Positions 36,300-45,454 of a stretch of DNA of 64,000 nt are shown here, piece after piece (within the stretch, counting starts at the first letter, position 1; every line of letters begins with the position of its first letter). A program made the position numbers and the translations under genes. Below the pieces are notes generated by a model. That model had not been told where the DNA came from and searched no databases. It was given only the letters and a program-made list of their open reading frames with translations. This DNA comes from Acidimicrobiia bacterium (GTDB lineage Bacteria; Actinomycetota; Acidimicrobiia; Acidimicrobiales; MedAcidi-G1), in NCBI GenBank assembly GCA_012959995.1, contig DUCC01000012.1, forward strand, positions 59,229 through 123,228. Direction: 5' to 3'.

Positions 36300-37841
36300 C
36301 TAGTAATCGGTTTCGACGCCGCCTTCGGCGATTCGGCGTTCTACGAATTCGTCGAGTTCTGCTCGTATTTGCGGTTCCATGGGGGGTTCTTGGTGAGCGT
36401 CGATCATTTGTTGAGCGATTTTGGTGGATCGCTCGGGGGCTTCGATGCGCCCGTCTTCGTCCCAACTTTCGAAGTTTTTCCAACTGGACACCATGGGTTG
36501 AAAGTGTTCGGTGGTGTAGCGCTCTTGGGTATGGCTGGTGCCGAAGAAGTGGCCACCGGGCCCGACCTCGGCGATTGCTTCTACGGCCAGGGTGGCGTCA
36601 TCGATGGTGATGGGTTTGAGCATTTCGGAAATCATGTTGAGGATGTCGCCGTCGATAACCATTTTTTCGTAGGAGGTTAAGAGGCCGCCTTCGAGCCAGC
36701 CTGCGCCGTGGAGTAAAAGGTTGACTCCGCCCATGACGGCTCCCCATAGGGAGATCACGCTTTCGTAGGCTGATTGTGCGTCCACGCTGTTGGAGGCGTT
36801 GACGTTTGATGACCGGTAGGGCACTTTGTAGCGCCGAGCGAGTTGCCCGCCCACTAGGCAGGCTTTCCAGTATTCGGGGGTGCCAAAAGCGGGGGCCCCG
36901 GAGCGCATGTCAACGTTGGAGGTGAACCCTCCGTAGATGACCGGTGCGCCCGGTTTGACGACTTGGGTGTAGGCCATGCCGGCGAGGGCTTCGGCATTTT
37001 GGAGCACGAGGGCGCCTGCCACCGTGATGGGGGCCATGGCCCCGGCCAGGGTGAAGGGGGTAATGACGATCCCTTGGTTGCGGGCCGACATTTCTTGAAT
37101 GCCGTGCAGCATCACCGTGTCGTAGCGCAGGGGAGTACTGGTGTTGATGACGGAGAGAATAGAGGTTTCTTGGTTGATGGTTTCGTGGTCTATGCCGCGG
37201 GCGATGCGGGTCATTTCGATGGCGTCTTGGTTGCGGGGTCGGCTGATGCTGTATACGAAAGGTGGCTTGTCGGAAAGGGTGATCATGTCGTGGGTGGCTT
37301 GAAGGTGCCGTATTGAGGGGTGGAGGTCCATGGGTTCCACTGGGTAGCCGGCCGAGGTGTGGATGCAGTTCATGACTTGACTCATTTTGATCAGGTTGCG
37401 GTAGTCCTCTCGGTTGCCGTCTCGCCGGTCGCGCCCTAAGCCGGTAACAAAAGGGGGGCTGGCCACTGAGGTAACGGCGATGGCGTTGCCGCCCATCTGG
37501 AGGCTTCGTTCGGGGCGTATCCCGTGCAGGGTGAACTGTTCGGGCACGGTTGTCATGAGTTGCATGACCAGTTCAGGGCTGAAACGGACCCGGTTGCCGT
37601 CTATTTCGGCCCCGGCGTCGGCGAGTTGTTGGCGGGCTGTTTCGTCTAAAAAGTCAATACCGGTTTCGGCTAGTACCCGAAGTGAGGCTTGGTGAATTGC
37701 TTCGAGTTCGTCTTCGGAGACGGCCCGCAGGGGGTCGAAACGCATGCGTGGTTGTTCAAAGGGGGGCTGTTTGGCCAGGATATCAACGGTTTTGGAACGA
37801 CTGCTGCGAGCGCCTCGGCGGGTACGGCGGGGTTCGGTCAT
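36300..37841 (-). CDS. MttB-superfamily methyltransferase without pyrrolysine (glycine betaine type)
   Basis: A 513-residue trimethylamine methyltransferase-family TIM barrel. Recognisable parts are RVLAETGIDFLDE, VTSVASPPFVTGLGRDRRDG, TPFTLAGAMAPITVAGALVLQNAEALAG, VIYGGFTSNVDMRSGAPAFGTPEYWKA and a C-terminal GPGGHFFGTSHTQERY. No in-frame stop occurs, so it lacks the amber-encoded pyrrolysine of true MttB and belongs with the MtgB-like group that demethylates glycine betaine and other quaternary amines onto a corrinoid protein. A corrinoid protein is at 1-681. Its start overlaps the iclR2 stop as ATGA. Substrate could instead be another betaine, or even DMSP given the dddP gene in the same operon. 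Confidence 0.87.
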   Translation of the reverse strand: MTEPRRTRRGARSSRSKTVDILAKQPPFEQPRMRFDPLRAVSEDELEAIHQASLRVLAETGIDFLDETARQQLADAGAEIDGNRVRFSPELVMQLMTTVPEQFTLHGIRPERSLQMGGNAIAVTSVASPPFVTGLGRDRRDGNREDYRNLIKMSQVMNCIHTSAGYPVEPMDLHPSIRHLQATHDMITLSDKPPFVYSISRPRNQDAIEMTRIARGIDHETINQETSILSVINTSTPLRYDTVMLHGIQEMSARNQGIVITPFTLAGAMAPITVAGALVLQNAEALAGMAYTQVVKPGAPVIYGGFTSNVDMRSGAPAFGTPEYWKACLVGGQLARRYKVPYRSSNVNASNSVDAQSAYESVISLWGAVMGGVNLLLHGAGWLEGGLLTSYEKMVIDGDILNMISEMLKPITIDDATLAVEAIAEVGPGGHFFGTSHTQERYTTEHFQPMVSSWKNFESWDEDGRIEAPERSTKIAQQMIDAHQEPPMEPQIRAELDEFVERRIAEGGVETDY

Positions 37842-38608
37842 GAGGCTTTTTTTACTATTTCTGGTTGTTGGGTGAGGCTGGCTGATATTTGACGGGCCCG
37901 GTCGCGGATGGTGGTGGCCACGGTGCGGGCTTCTCCAGAAAGGGGGTAACGGTAGCTTGGCCCATAAACGTAAAGGGAGCCGATAGCTCGGCCGTTGGGG
38001 CCGCAGATTGCTGCGGCGCAGCTAGAGAGGCCGGGCACGTATTCGCTGTGGGTCCAGACGGCACCGATGCGGCGAACGCGGTGGATGCGTTTGAGTAAAG
38101 TGTCTGGGTCGGTGACGGTGTGTTCGGTGTGGGTGGAGAGGTTGCCTTGGAGGTAGGTGGCCACTTCTTGGTCGTTCCAGGTGGCCATGATGACTAGTCC
38201 GGCGGATCCAGCGTGGAGGGGGACTCGGGTGCCGGTCCAGTCTTCTGCTTGGACGGGTTTGGGGGCATCTACTTGTTGGGTGGTGACGGTGTTACGGCCA
38301 ATGAGTACGGCGATGCAGGCTGCTTCGTCGAATTGGCTGGAGAGGTCAAGGAGGTGAGGTTGGGCGGCTGTTTCGAGGTTGATTCCAGGTTCGGCGACGC
38401 GTCCCATGGTTTTTATGAGCCCACCGATGCGGTAAACGCCGTCGCTGTTGCGTTCTATGGCGTTGTTGGTTTCGAGGGTGGCCAGTAGTCGGGCTGTGGT
38501 GCTGGTGGGCAGGTTGACGCGGTCGGCGAGTTCAACGAGGCGTCCCGGTTCTTCGGCGATTTCTCGCAGCAGGTGGAGGGAGCGTTCGACGCTTTGCACG
38601 GCGGTCAT
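37838..38608 (-). CDS. IclR-family transcriptional regulator (second copy)
   Basis: A 256-residue IclR protein. The helix-turn-helix is at 1-60 (VQSVERSLHLLREI, LVELADRVNLPTSTTARLLATL). The effector domain follows with AACIAVLIGRNTVTTQQVDAP, VWTHSEYVPGLSSCAAAICG and a final SYRYPLSG. ATG 38608 was chosen; a TTG nine bases upstream is possible. It heads the mttB operon through a 4-base overlap, and a near-perfect palindrome lies 42 bases before its start, so it probably regulates itself and the operon. It resembles the first IclR protein in motif order. Confidence 0.9.
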   Translation of the reverse strand: MTAVQSVERSLHLLREIAEEPGRLVELADRVNLPTSTTARLLATLETNNAIERNSDGVYRIGGLIKTMGRVAEPGINLETAAQPHLLDLSSQFDEAACIAVLIGRNTVTTQQVDAPKPVQAEDWTGTRVPLHAGSAGLVIMATWNDQEVATYLQGNLSTHTEHTVTDPDTLLKRIHRVRRIGAVWTHSEYVPGLSSCAAAICGPNGRAIGSLYVYGPSYRYPLSGEARTVATTIRDRARQISASLTQQPEIVKKAS

Positions 38609-38649
38609 GATCTGCAAAGATTACCGGTGTATGGGAATCTGTCAACTGG

Positions 38650-38666
38650 TTCCCACTATGCGGGAA
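38650..38666. promoter_or_regulatory. Best copy of the IclR-type operator palindrome
   Basis: TTCCCACTATGCGGGAA, flanked by G and C, gives a 7-base inverted repeat GTTCCC(A)...GGGAAC with a 5-7 base centre. It differs from the site at 759-775 at two central positions only. It ends one base before the stop codon of the enolase-family gene and lies 42 bases upstream of iclR2. Confidence 0.75.
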
Positions 38667-39896
38667 CTAAGGGGTGGAGAGATTTTCCGTTACGGGAGGA
38701 GGGTCGACAGCTGGTTCAAGATGTAAATCGTGTCCGTTGTATGGGTTGGCTCGAGCCACGTCTTCGTTCAAGGTCACCCCGAGGCCTGGTTCTTTTGACG
38801 GAATGACCATGCCTTCTTCCCACCGGATAGGTGTTTCTAATAACTCGGCGTGGAATCCGTCAAAGGTGCCGATGGATTCGAGGATTAAAAAGTTCGGCGA
38901 ACAGGCCGCTAAAGCAATGTTGGCCGCCGCTACCACCGGGCCGCAGTAGCAGTGAGGAGCTAACGAGGCTTGATAAACCTCGGCCAGCGAAGCAATCTTC
39001 TTGCCTTGCAAAATGCCGCCGCTGCGACCCAAATTTGGTTGCAAAATTTGTGCTGCGCCAGCCTGGAGTACCGCCGCGAACTCGGTAACGGTGGTCAGGC
39101 GTTCGCCGGTGGCTATTGGGATACTGGTGCCGCGTGCTACTTGAGCCATGCCTTCAACATGGTCGGGCGGGACGGGTTCTTCAAACCATAAGGGGTCGTA
39201 GGCTTCGAGGCGCTGCGCGAGGCGGAGCGCTCCGGAGGGGGTGAACTGCCCGTGGGTGCCGAACAACAAGTCGGCTCGGGTGCCTACTGTTTCTCGCAGA
39301 GCTGCGGTGTAGCGGGCCGACAAATCGATGCGTTCAAGGGAAGGTTGCCGGCCGTCAAAAGCGGTGTAAGGGCCGGCGGGGTCAAATTTGATTGCCGTAA
39401 AACCTTTCTCAAGTTCAACTATTGCTTGTTCCGCTGCTTGTGCTGGGTCAACGTAAAGATTCGGTCCGTCTTTGGGGGCGTAGGCGTCTTCGTTGGGCGG
39501 ATAAAGGTAGGTGTAGGAGCGCAACCCTTCGTGCACTCGGCCGCCTAGTAGGTCGTAAACGGGGCGGCCGGTTTCTTTACCCATGATGTCCCAGCAAGCT
39601 ATTTCTAGGGCACTGATTGCCCCGCAGAGGGTGGGGTCGGGGCGGCCGCTGTAACCGCTGGTGTAGGCCCTTCGCCAAAAAGATTCCACGTTGAATGGGC
39701 TGTGGCCAACTAGCCAGCGTTGAGCTACGTCTTGGATCATGTCGGCTACCAGGTGAGGGTTAACCGTTGCTACGTAAGCTTCGCCGACGCCTTTGACCCC
39801 TTGGTCGGTGGTCAAGGTAACAAAAATGAAGTAGCGGCCGCCGTGGCGGGGTGGCGGGTTGCCTACCACGAAGGTTTCGACTTCGGTGATTTTCAT
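38667..39896 (-). CDS. Mandelate racemase/enolase superfamily protein
   Basis: A 409-residue enolase-superfamily enzyme. The N-terminal capping domain begins MKITEVETFVVGNPPPRHGG. In the barrel are FTAIKFDPAGP with a Lys, FGTHGQFTPSGALRLAQRL with a His, LWFEEPVPPDH and IATGERLTTVTEF with metal-type Glu residues, and LAPHCYCGPV with a second His. This set suits an acid-sugar dehydratase (galactonate dehydratase-like); betaine epimerases of the same superfamily are a competing idea given the location. It follows an alcohol dehydrogenase gene by three bases. Specific activity cannot be assigned. Confidence 0.8.
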   Translation of the reverse strand: MKITEVETFVVGNPPPRHGGRYFIFVTLTTDQGVKGVGEAYVATVNPHLVADMIQDVAQRWLVGHSPFNVESFWRRAYTSGYSGRPDPTLCGAISALEIACWDIMGKETGRPVYDLLGGRVHEGLRSYTYLYPPNEDAYAPKDGPNLYVDPAQAAEQAIVELEKGFTAIKFDPAGPYTAFDGRQPSLERIDLSARYTAALRETVGTRADLLFGTHGQFTPSGALRLAQRLEAYDPLWFEEPVPPDHVEGMAQVARGTSIPIATGERLTTVTEFAAVLQAGAAQILQPNLGRSGGILQGKKIASLAEVYQASLAPHCYCGPVVAAANIALAACSPNFLILESIGTFDGFHAELLETPIRWEEGMVIPSKEPGLGVTLNEDVARANPYNGHDLHLEPAVDPPPVTENLSTP

Positions 39897-39899
39897 GGG

Positions 39900-41009
39900 T
39901 TATGCCTCGGGTTGGTTGAACACGATGACCGTGCGCAGGGCGGAACCGCTGCGTACTTCGTCCAGTGCTTGTTCTAGGTCTTCTAGAGGGTAGGTAGAAC
40001 TCACCAGTTGGTCAAGTTTTAGGTGGCCGGCAAAATAATCGGCTACGAGGGCGGGGATGTCTCGGTTGAGTCGAGCGGTACCCATTTTGGAGCCGAGGAT
40101 GCGTTGGTTGTAGCCGGCCAAGGCGCTGGGGTCAATGGTCAGGGTCACGCCGTCGGCGGGCATACCGACCAGAGTGAGCGCTCCCATGGGAGCCAGCAAA
40201 GCCAGTGCGCTGTTTAGGGCGGTTGGGGCGGCGGTGGCGAGAAGAACATGGTCGGCAAGGCGTCCGCCGGTGGCTTGGCTAATGGCTTCTGCCGGGTCTT
40301 GGTTTAGAGGGTCGGCGGTGTGGGTGGCTCCCATGGTGAGAGCCAGGGAGCGTTTGTCTGCTTGGGGGTCGAGGGCCACGATGACGGTGGCTCCGGCTAA
40401 CTGGGCGCCTTGGATGACCCCCATGCCGACTCCGCCACAGCCCACTACGGCTACCGTTTCTCCTGGTTGGATGTTTGCGGTGTTGCGAGCGGCCCCGACT
40501 CCGGTGAGCACCCCGCACCCGAGGAGCGAGGCTGAGGTGGCGGGCATTTCGGGTGGGACGGCCACTACTTGGGAGCGGTGTACGACCACTTGTTCGGCGA
40601 ATCCTCCGGTGTTGAGGCCCTTGGTAACGGTGCGATTGTTTGCGTCGGTGAGGGGATTGCTGGGGGGCGGGTTTTCGCAGGCCACATCGTGGCCTTGCTG
40701 GCAGGGGAGGCATTGCCCGCAGGTGGCGATGAGTGAAACCACCACCGGAGTGCCGGCAGTCAGGCCGGTAACCGACGAGCCAGTCTCGACGACTCGGCCA
40801 GCAATTTCGTGACCAAAAACAGTGGGAAATTCAGTAACCCATCCGCCATCAATGAACATCAGGTCAGAGTGGCAAATAGCGCATGCATCGACGAGTACCC
40901 GGACTTCGTTGTCCTCTGGTTTGGCCAGGTTCACCGTTTCTAGAGTGGCTGGGTGGCCAACTGAGCGATGTACCGCAGCCAGTATTTTAGTGCCCGAGTC
41001 TTCTCTCAT
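39900..41009 (-). CDS. Zinc-dependent alcohol dehydrogenase (MDR family)
   Basis: A 369-residue medium-chain dehydrogenase. Catalytic zinc ligands are in CAICHSD and GHEIAGRV. The structural zinc set CGQCLPCQQGHDVAC is complete. The NAD fold reads VAVVGCGGVGMGVIQGAQLAGAT, followed by VALDPQADKR, which suggests NAD preference. Likely substrate is a primary alcohol; an aldehyde adduct cannot be excluded. It is the first gene of a same-strand run with the enolase-family protein. Confidence 0.88.
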   Translation of the reverse strand: MREDSGTKILAAVHRSVGHPATLETVNLAKPEDNEVRVLVDACAICHSDLMFIDGGWVTEFPTVFGHEIAGRVVETGSSVTGLTAGTPVVVSLIATCGQCLPCQQGHDVACENPPPSNPLTDANNRTVTKGLNTGGFAEQVVVHRSQVVAVPPEMPATSASLLGCGVLTGVGAARNTANIQPGETVAVVGCGGVGMGVIQGAQLAGATVIVALDPQADKRSLALTMGATHTADPLNQDPAEAISQATGGRLADHVLLATAAPTALNSALALLAPMGALTLVGMPADGVTLTIDPSALAGYNQRILGSKMGTARLNRDIPALVADYFAGHLKLDQLVSSTYPLEDLEQALDEVRSGSALRTVIVFNQPEA

Positions 41010-41119
41010 TGTTGCGAATAATACCCTCGCCTTTACCGCCCGTCTAGCCCACCCTTATTTTGCGACACTTGGGCCAGACCCCATATGGCGCGGGGGTGAG
41101 AGATGTGGCACCATAGGTT

Positions 41120-43177
41120 GTGGATACTTTTCCTCGACAACATGCTCGCACTCGTCGGTTTAGTTGCGGAGCGCCGCGCACGGTCACCGTGGGAAATACT
41201 GGCAAAAGAGTCTTATTTTTACGGTCCGCTGGAGGCGGCGACCCGATAAATGCTTTATGGTCAATGAACCCACAAACCGGCGAAGAGCGTTTGGTGGTTG
41301 ACCCCGCAAAACTCTTAGAAGAGGGGGCTAATTCGGCGGCCGAGACGGCTCGTCGAGAAAGAGCTCGAGAAGTGGGTGAAGGCATTGTGGCTTATGATGC
41401 TTTGCCCGATGCCAGCAGGGCATGTTTTGCTTTAGCGGGACGAGTATTCCTCGTTGATGTTGAAGAAACCCGAGTGGTGGAACTCGCTACACGGGGTCCA
41501 GTTTTTGATCCACGGCTTAGCCCTGATGGAACCGCAGTGGCCTATGTGTCTGGGCAAGGCTTACGCATCACCGGTGCAAACGGTGACCATGGTTTGATTT
41601 CTGGTACGACCGAAACAGTGTCTTGGGGGTCAGCAGAGTTTGTGGCCGCCGAGGAAATGGGCCGCAGCAGAGGGCATTGGTGGGCACCGGATGGTGGGTC
41701 GCTATTGGTGACTCGGGTTGAAGAAGCTTCGGTTGAACAATGGTGGGTTTCTGCTCCGGTGGCTCCCCATGAATCACCGCAACCCATGCGCTACCCGGCC
41801 GCCGGTACCGCCAATGCCAAAGTGGGCCTGTCCGTAGTAAGGCTTGACGGCACCCGAAAAGATGTTGACTGGGCTAGCGAAGAGTTTGAGTACCTTTCAT
41901 CAGTGCGTTGGGACACCGATGGTCTTCCATTGCTTGCCGTGCAGACCCGTGATCAGCGCACCATGGCAGTGCTCACGATGGACCCCAGCACCGGCGAAAC
42001 CGAGGAACGATACCGAGTCACCGACGAACAGTGGGTGGAGTTGGTTCCCGGGGTACCTCGTTGGTGGGAGGGGTCTCTTCTCACTGTGGAAGATCGTCAA
42101 GACACTCGGTGCTTGGTTGTCGACGGGCAAACCTTGTCGCCCCCCGGCCGGCAAATACGCCAAGTATTGGGTCTGGTAGACAACCGGTTGATGGTGGCGT
42201 CCTCAACTAATCCGCTGGATGTTGCTGTGGTAACCGTGGGTAAGGACGGGTCTGTTGAGCCAGTGTCCGTTACTGAAGGTGTGTGTTGGGCGGTGGCTGC
42301 CGGCGGAGTAATAGCCCGGCATGAAACGAGCCTTGCTGGTTCTTCTTTGAGGGTAAGCGGGCACACCGTAGCCTCCTTTGCCGAAGAGCCATTGGTGTCA
42401 CCTGCCCCGAGTTTTTATGTAGTGGGGGAACGAAACATTCATGCTGCAGTGTTGTTCCCCGGCGACCATGACGGGTCTCCATTGCCGGTTCTTCTCGACC
42501 CCTACGGTGGCCCCCATGCACAACGGGTGCAACGATCTCGTGGTCAGTTTTTGACTTCTCAGTGGTTTGCCGACCAGGGGTTTGCCGTGGTGGTGGCCGA
42601 TGGCCGAGGAACCCCCGGTCGAGGGCCACAGTGGGAGCGAGAAGTGCGCGGCGATTTGGCGGGCCCGGTGCTTGATGATCAAGTGGATGCGCTGCAAGCC
42701 TTGGCGAACCGAGATGAGCGACTTGACCTCCACCGAGTGGGGATACGAGGCTGGTCGTTCGGCGGCTATTTAGCGGCCTTGGCGGTCCTTCGCCGACCAG
42801 ATGTTTTTCATGTTGCGATAGCCGGAGCACCGGTTACTGATTGGCGACTTTACGACACCCACTACACCGAACGATATTTAGGGCATCCCGATAGCGAGCC
42901 AGAAAATTACGAACGCACCGACCTTTGCCGTGAAGCCGCCAAACTGACCCGCCCGTTGCTACTTATACATGGTTTGGCCGATGACAATGTGGTGGTGGCC
43001 CATACTTTGAAACTTTCGCAAGCCTTGTTGGCTGCCGGCCGGCCGCATCAAGTGTTGCCCTTGTCGGGGGTTACCCACATGACCCCGCAAGAAGAAGTCG
43101 CCGAAAATTTGCTGCTGGTTCAGTTAGATTTTCTCCGCCGGTCGCTCGATGCTGGCGGGGAAACGAGCCCAGGGTGA
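41120..43177 (+). CDS. S9 family serine peptidase (DPP-IV/prolyl oligopeptidase type)
   Basis: A 685-residue protein. Residues about 1-430 form a beta-propeller-like region (FDPRLSPDGTAVAYVSGQ, SAEFVAAEEMGRSRGHWWAPDGGSLLVTRVEE, typical of DPP-IV). The last 240 form an alpha/beta hydrolase: PVLLDPYGGPHAQRV, nucleophile GWSFGGYLAAL, the acid in HGLADDNVV and the His in GVTHMTP. The EE motif in VAAEEMG suits aminopeptidase cleavage after a penultimate proline. It starts at GTG 41120 with a weak ribosome site. No signal peptide is evident, so it is probably cytoplasmic. Confidence 0.88.
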   Translation: MDTFPRQHARTRRFSCGAPRTVTVGNTGKRVLFLRSAGGGDPINALWSMNPQTGEERLVVDPAKLLEEGANSAAETARRERAREVGEGIVAYDALPDASRACFALAGRVFLVDVEETRVVELATRGPVFDPRLSPDGTAVAYVSGQGLRITGANGDHGLISGTTETVSWGSAEFVAAEEMGRSRGHWWAPDGGSLLVTRVEEASVEQWWVSAPVAPHESPQPMRYPAAGTANAKVGLSVVRLDGTRKDVDWASEEFEYLSSVRWDTDGLPLLAVQTRDQRTMAVLTMDPSTGETEERYRVTDEQWVELVPGVPRWWEGSLLTVEDRQDTRCLVVDGQTLSPPGRQIRQVLGLVDNRLMVASSTNPLDVAVVTVGKDGSVEPVSVTEGVCWAVAAGGVIARHETSLAGSSLRVSGHTVASFAEEPLVSPAPSFYVVGERNIHAAVLFPGDHDGSPLPVLLDPYGGPHAQRVQRSRGQFLTSQWFADQGFAVVVADGRGTPGRGPQWEREVRGDLAGPVLDDQVDALQALANRDERLDLHRVGIRGWSFGGYLAALAVLRRPDVFHVAIAGAPVTDWRLYDTHYTERYLGHPDSEPENYERTDLCREAAKLTRPLLLIHGLADDNVVVAHTLKLSQALLAAGRPHQVLPLSGVTHMTPQEEVAENLLLVQLDFLRRSLDAGGETSPG

Positions 43178-43236
43178 GCATTGTTTTAAACTGCAACGCA
43201 AGCCGGTTGCGGTTCAGTAATTGTTGACGAGAGCTC

Positions 43237-44661
43237 TTAAAGGTATTTGGCTGAGGTGGGAGCCCATCGGTGGGCCCACGGTCGGGCTGTTTCGAGTTGA
43301 AAGGCGAGAGCGTAGAGCATTTCGTCGGCTCCTGGTTCGGCTGAAAAGTGGGAGCCTATGGGAAGGTCGGTGTTTTCATCCCACCACAGGGGAACCGACA
43401 TGGCTGGCCCTCCGATGGCGTTGGCGATGGGTAGTGACCCCATTGACCATTGGGTGCGTTGCTCGTCGAAGGGGTGAGAGGAAAGCCAATCGGTGGCAGT
43501 CGTTGGTAGGTGAGGGGTGACTGGGGTTAGCCAAACGTCATGGTCGGTGAAGAACTTGGCCATGGTTGTTTCTAAAACAATTCGGTCGGCTTCGGCTGTT
43601 TGGGCAGCACCAGGGGGAAGCGCATCGCCGCTGCGTACGAAGTCAATGGTGCAACGGGTGAGGAGGCCGGATTTTTCAATAGGAAGCCCGCTTGCTTGTT
43701 CGATCATTTCGATTAATCCGGTGGTGCGGCTTAGGAATATTCCGGAGTACATAGCAAAAAATTTCTCGCCATCTACTGGGTGTTTGACCGTGGTTACTTG
43801 GTGGCCGAGGGCTTCACAGAGTTGGACAGTGTTCTCTAAAGCGGTTCGGATTGCTGGGTCGGGTTGGTCGCCAAATGGGTCTTCGAGGGTGAAGGCGATG
43901 CGTAGCGGTCGGGCGCCAAGTGGGTTGAATGCGCTAAGGATCGGGTAGGGGTTTTTTTGCGGGCCTTGGCTGGTGTTTTGAGTGGAAAGAAACACGGCAG
44001 CGTTGTCGCGCACCGTGCGACTGAGGGTTGAGTGGGTTTTAAATACTGGGTGAGAACCGTCTAACTCGCCGGAAGCTAAACGTTTTCGGCTGGGTTTCAT
44101 CCCAAATACGCCACACCAAGATGCGGGGATTCGGTTTGATCCTCCACCGTCGGTACCGTGCGCAATTGGTGTGTAGCCAGCAGCCACTGCCGCTGCTGCG
44201 CCTCCGCTGGATCCGCCTGCAGAGAGGTTTGGGTTCCATGGGTTAAGGGTGGCGCCGAATGCGTCGTTGTCGGTCACGGTCATAGAGGCGAATTCTGGGG
44301 TATTGGTTTTGCCGGCCATTACGAGTCCTGCTGCTTCGGCTGCGGTAACCCAGGCCGCTGATTCTGTGCTGATGTTGTTCAGCATGGATCGTGAACCGTC
44401 GGTGCGCCTTACCCCTTCAAGGTCAACGAGATCTTTTAGAAAGGTGGGTATGCCCGCGAAAGGTGTTGAAGGATTTCTTTGTTTTATGTGGTTTAGGGCT
44501 CGCTCTGGGCAACTGGTTATGACGGCTTTTAGTATTCCGTCGAGGCGTTCAACGCGGGCGGTCGTTGCCTCTAAGAGTTCCTCTGGGGTGACCTCACCGC
44601 TTCGAACGAGCGCAGAGAGGCCGAGGGCATCATGGCTGAGCAGTTGGCGGTCGAACACCAT
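43237..44661 (-). CDS. Amidase signature family enzyme
   Basis: A 474-residue amidase-signature hydrolase. The catalytic Lys is in [14 protein letters not shown], the Ser-rich core in [18 protein letters not shown], and the nucleophile region is [23 protein letters not shown], a variant of the usual GSDTGGSIR. The Ser-cisSer-Lys triad is therefore present. Substrate is unknown and this family spans indole acetamide, aryl amides and allophanate. ATG 44661 was chosen over a TTG 33 bases upstream that would overlap the SDR gene. It lies directly downstream of that SDR. Confidence 0.85.
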   Translation of the reverse strand: MVFDRQLLSHDALGLSALVRSGEVTPEELLEATTARVERLDGILKAVITSCPERALNHIKQRNPSTPFAGIPTFLKDLVDLEGVRRTDGSRSMLNNISTESAAWVTAAEAAGLVMAGKTNTPEFASMTVTDNDAFGATLNPWNPNLSAGGSSGGAAAAVAAGYTPIAHGTDGGGSNRIPASWCGVFGMKPSRKRLASGELDGSHPVFKTHSTLSRTVRDNAAVFLSTQNTSQGPQKNPYPILSAFNPLGARPLRIAFTLEDPFGDQPDPAIRTALENTVQLCEALGHQVTTVKHPVDGEKFFAMYSGIFLSRTTGLIEMIEQASGLPIEKSGLLTRCTIDFVRSGDALPPGAAQTAEADRIVLETTMAKFFTDHDVWLTPVTPHLPTTATDWLSSHPFDEQRTQWSMGSLPIANAIGGPAMSVPLWWDENTDLPIGSHFSAEPGADEMLYALAFQLETARPWAHRWAPTSAKYL

Positions 44662-44668
44662 GGTGAGG

Positions 44669-45445
44669 TTAAACGGCGGTCCATCCGCCGTCAACGGTAA
44701 GTATTTGCCCGGTGAGGTAGGAGCCGGCGTCGGAGGCCAATAACAGTAGTGCTCCGTCGAGTTCGTGGGCTTGGCCTCCTCGCCCCATAGGTGCGCCGCT
44801 CGCTACATATGCTTTTCCTGTATCGGAGTGAAACATGTCGTCAGAGTTCATTTCGGTTTCAAACCATCCGGGTGCGAGGGCGTTGACCCTGATGCTCTTT
44901 CTTGCCCACTCCACGGCGAGTTCTCGGGTCAGTTGGTGCAGCCCGCCTTTGGCGGCGGCGTAACCGGGTACCCGGAGTTTTCCTCCGGCTACTAACCCAA
45001 GGACGGAACCCAAGTTAATGATCGCTCCGGGGTGGTTGTTGTCAACCCACCAGCGAGCTGCTCGCCGAGCCAACTCGTAGGGGGCGATGAGGTCAATTTC
45101 TATTTCTCGGCGAAAATCATCAAGGTCATCATCGAGGGCTGGTACTACTCGAGAGATACCTGCGTTGTTGATCACCACATCGATCTGCCCGTAGTGGGTC
45201 AAGGCGGCGTCGATCAAGTTTTGTGGAGCACCGGGGGCAGACAAGTCGCAGGGCACGGCGAGGGCGTCGGGGAGTTCGGCGGCCAAGTGCTCCAATCGGT
45301 CCACTCGGCGAGCGGCCAGCACCACTTTGGCGCCTACCCCGGCCACCACTCGGGCGAAACGTTCGCCGAGCCCTGAACTGGCCCCGGTAATGATGACCAC
45401 GCGGTCGTCGAGGCGAAAAAGATCGAGGGCATGGGTGGGGCTCAT
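44669..45445 (-). CDS. Short-chain dehydrogenase/reductase
   Basis: A 258-residue classical [32 protein letters not shown] (NADP-type Arg pair after the beta-2 strand), [24 protein letters not shown] with Ser, YAAAKGG with Tyr/Lys, and [13 protein letters not shown] at the end. It resembles gluconate 5-dehydrogenase and 3-oxoacyl reductase relatives. It precedes the amidase gene with a seven-base gap, so the two may be co-transcribed. Substrate is not assignable. Confidence 0.87.
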   Translation of the reverse strand: MSPTHALDLFRLDDRVVIITGASSGLGERFARVVAGVGAKVVLAARRVDRLEHLAAELPDALAVPCDLSAPGAPQNLIDAALTHYGQIDVVINNAGISRVVPALDDDLDDFRREIEIDLIAPYELARRAARWWVDNNHPGAIINLGSVLGLVAGGKLRVPGYAAAKGGLHQLTRELAVEWARKSIRVNALAPGWFETEMNSDDMFHSDTGKAYVASGAPMGRGGQAHELDGALLLLASDAGSYLTGQILTVDGGWTAV

Positions 45446-45454
45446 AAGTAAAAC

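Noticed and set aside
36300..37841. Pyrrolysine-containing MttB
   Set aside because: There is no in-frame TAG inside the gene; it belongs to the non-pyrrolysine branch.
42270..42830. Long antisense reading frames within the S9 peptidase gene
   Set aside because: They are shadows of a well-conserved gene, with no ribosome site or family match; the same holds for other antisense frames, such as those in ValS and LivM.
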